Positions 6,571 through 6,674 of a stretch of 6,674 nucleotides of DNA are shown here, in pieces. Source of the stretch: Syntrophomonadaceae bacterium (GTDB taxonomy: Bacteria > Bacillota_D > Dethiobacteria > DTU022); assembly GCA_003564505.1 (NCBI GenBank), contig PXFD01000093.1, positions 1 through 6,674 on the forward strand, read 5' to 3'. How positions within the stretch are numbered: the first letter of the stretch is position 1; each line of letters begins with the position of its first letter. The notes under the pieces were generated by a model. The model saw only the letters and a list, made by a program, of their open reading frames with translations, did no database searches and was not told where the DNA came from. The position numbers were made by a program, and so were the translations under genes.

Positions 6571-6587
6571 ACTAATGCCGATAAGGT

Positions 6588-6662
6588 TCCTCAGTAGCTC
6601 AATGGCAGAGCGACCGGCTGTTAACCGGTAGGTTGCAGGTTCGAGTCCTGCCTGGGGAGCCA
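6588..6662 (+). tRNA. tRNA-Asn (anticodon GUU)
   Basis: A full cloverleaf of 75 nt including the encoded CCA at 6660-6662. The acceptor stem TCCTCAG (6588-6594) pairs with CTGGGGA (6652-6658) with one G-U pair, and the discriminator is G6659. The D stem is GCTC/GAGC (6597-6600 and 6608-6611). The anticodon stem ACCGG/CCGGT (6613-6617 and 6625-6629) encloses the loop CTGTTAA with anticodon GTT at 6620-6622. The T stem GCAGG/CCTGC (6635-6639 and 6647-6651) encloses TTCGAGT. The variable loop is 5 nt (6630-6634). GUU reads both Asn codons AAC and AAU. Only 12 nt follow before the window ends, so further tRNAs or a terminator may lie just downstream. Confidence 0.97.
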
Positions 6663-6674
6663 TTTTTATGTACA

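Larger units (their letters stand above)
6495..6582. repeat. Imperfect direct repeat, a partial copy of the tRNA promoter -10 region
   Basis: Positions 6495-6513, directly after the rpoD stop, match 6563-6582 in 18 of 20 aligned columns, with one gap and one mismatch. The perfect core is TAATGCCGAT at 6504-6513 and 6573-6582. The downstream copy contains the TATAAT box and start region of the tRNA promoter. The upstream copy has lost one T in the -10 and has no -35 before it, so it looks like an inactive fragment of a duplication. Confidence 0.6.

Noticed and set aside
6343..6597. 84-codon + strand frame spanning the rpoD end and the tRNA leader
   Set aside because: It runs out of frame through the conserved sigma region 4, across the tRNA promoter and into the tRNA itself; it has no ribosome binding site of note.
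1..6674. CRISPR array, insertion sequence, prophage, toxin-antitoxin or other defence system
   Set aside because: There is no repeat-spacer pattern, transposase, integrase or terminal inverted repeats; almost all the DNA is accounted for by four housekeeping or metabolic genes and one tRNA.

Overview
The window looks like a chromosomal housekeeping segment of an anaerobic, Gram-positive-type bacterium (Clostridia or a related Firmicutes lineage). This is inferred from three things: a DnaG primase directly followed by a SigA-type primary sigma factor of Bacillus-like length, a pyruvate phosphate dikinase, and a cysteine-rich flavoprotein typical of anaerobes that trade electrons between NAD(P)H, ferredoxin and hydrogenase or heterodisulfide-reductase modules. 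The genus cannot be named from the sequence alone.

Layout, all genes on the + strand: (1) positions 2-1171, the C-terminal part of pyruvate phosphate dikinase, cut by the window edge; (2) a 109-nt gap with a short direct repeat and a weak candidate promoter; (3) 1281-3368, a 695-residue fusion of a GltD/NfnB-like flavin oxidoreductase, a 2[4Fe-4S] ferredoxin module and a FlpD/MvhD-like tail, starting at TTG; (4) a clear intrinsic terminator at 3394-3429, then a candidate promoter and a leader that may fold over the ribosome binding site; (5) 3554-5386 dnaG and 5379-6494 rpoD/sigA, overlapping by 8 nt and probably translationally coupled; (6) a 93-nt gap with a near-consensus sigma-A promoter, inverted repeats and a partial duplication; (7) tRNA-Asn(GUU) at 6588-6662 with an encoded CCA end.

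The genes fall into three functional blocks. PPDK links pyruvate and PEP at low energy cost, and the flavin/Fe-S fusion probably moves electrons between a pyridine nucleotide and a low-potential carrier; both suit energy-limited anaerobic metabolism, but they need not be one operon. dnaG-rpoD is the conserved replication/transcription pair. The strong terminator at 3394-3429 separates it from the metabolic genes. The tRNA has its own promoter.

I found no CRISPR array, insertion sequence, prophage or defence gene. The points worth a second look are the fusion oxidoreductase in this position and the small regulatory structures in the three intergenic gaps. I cannot show that any of them is a new system.
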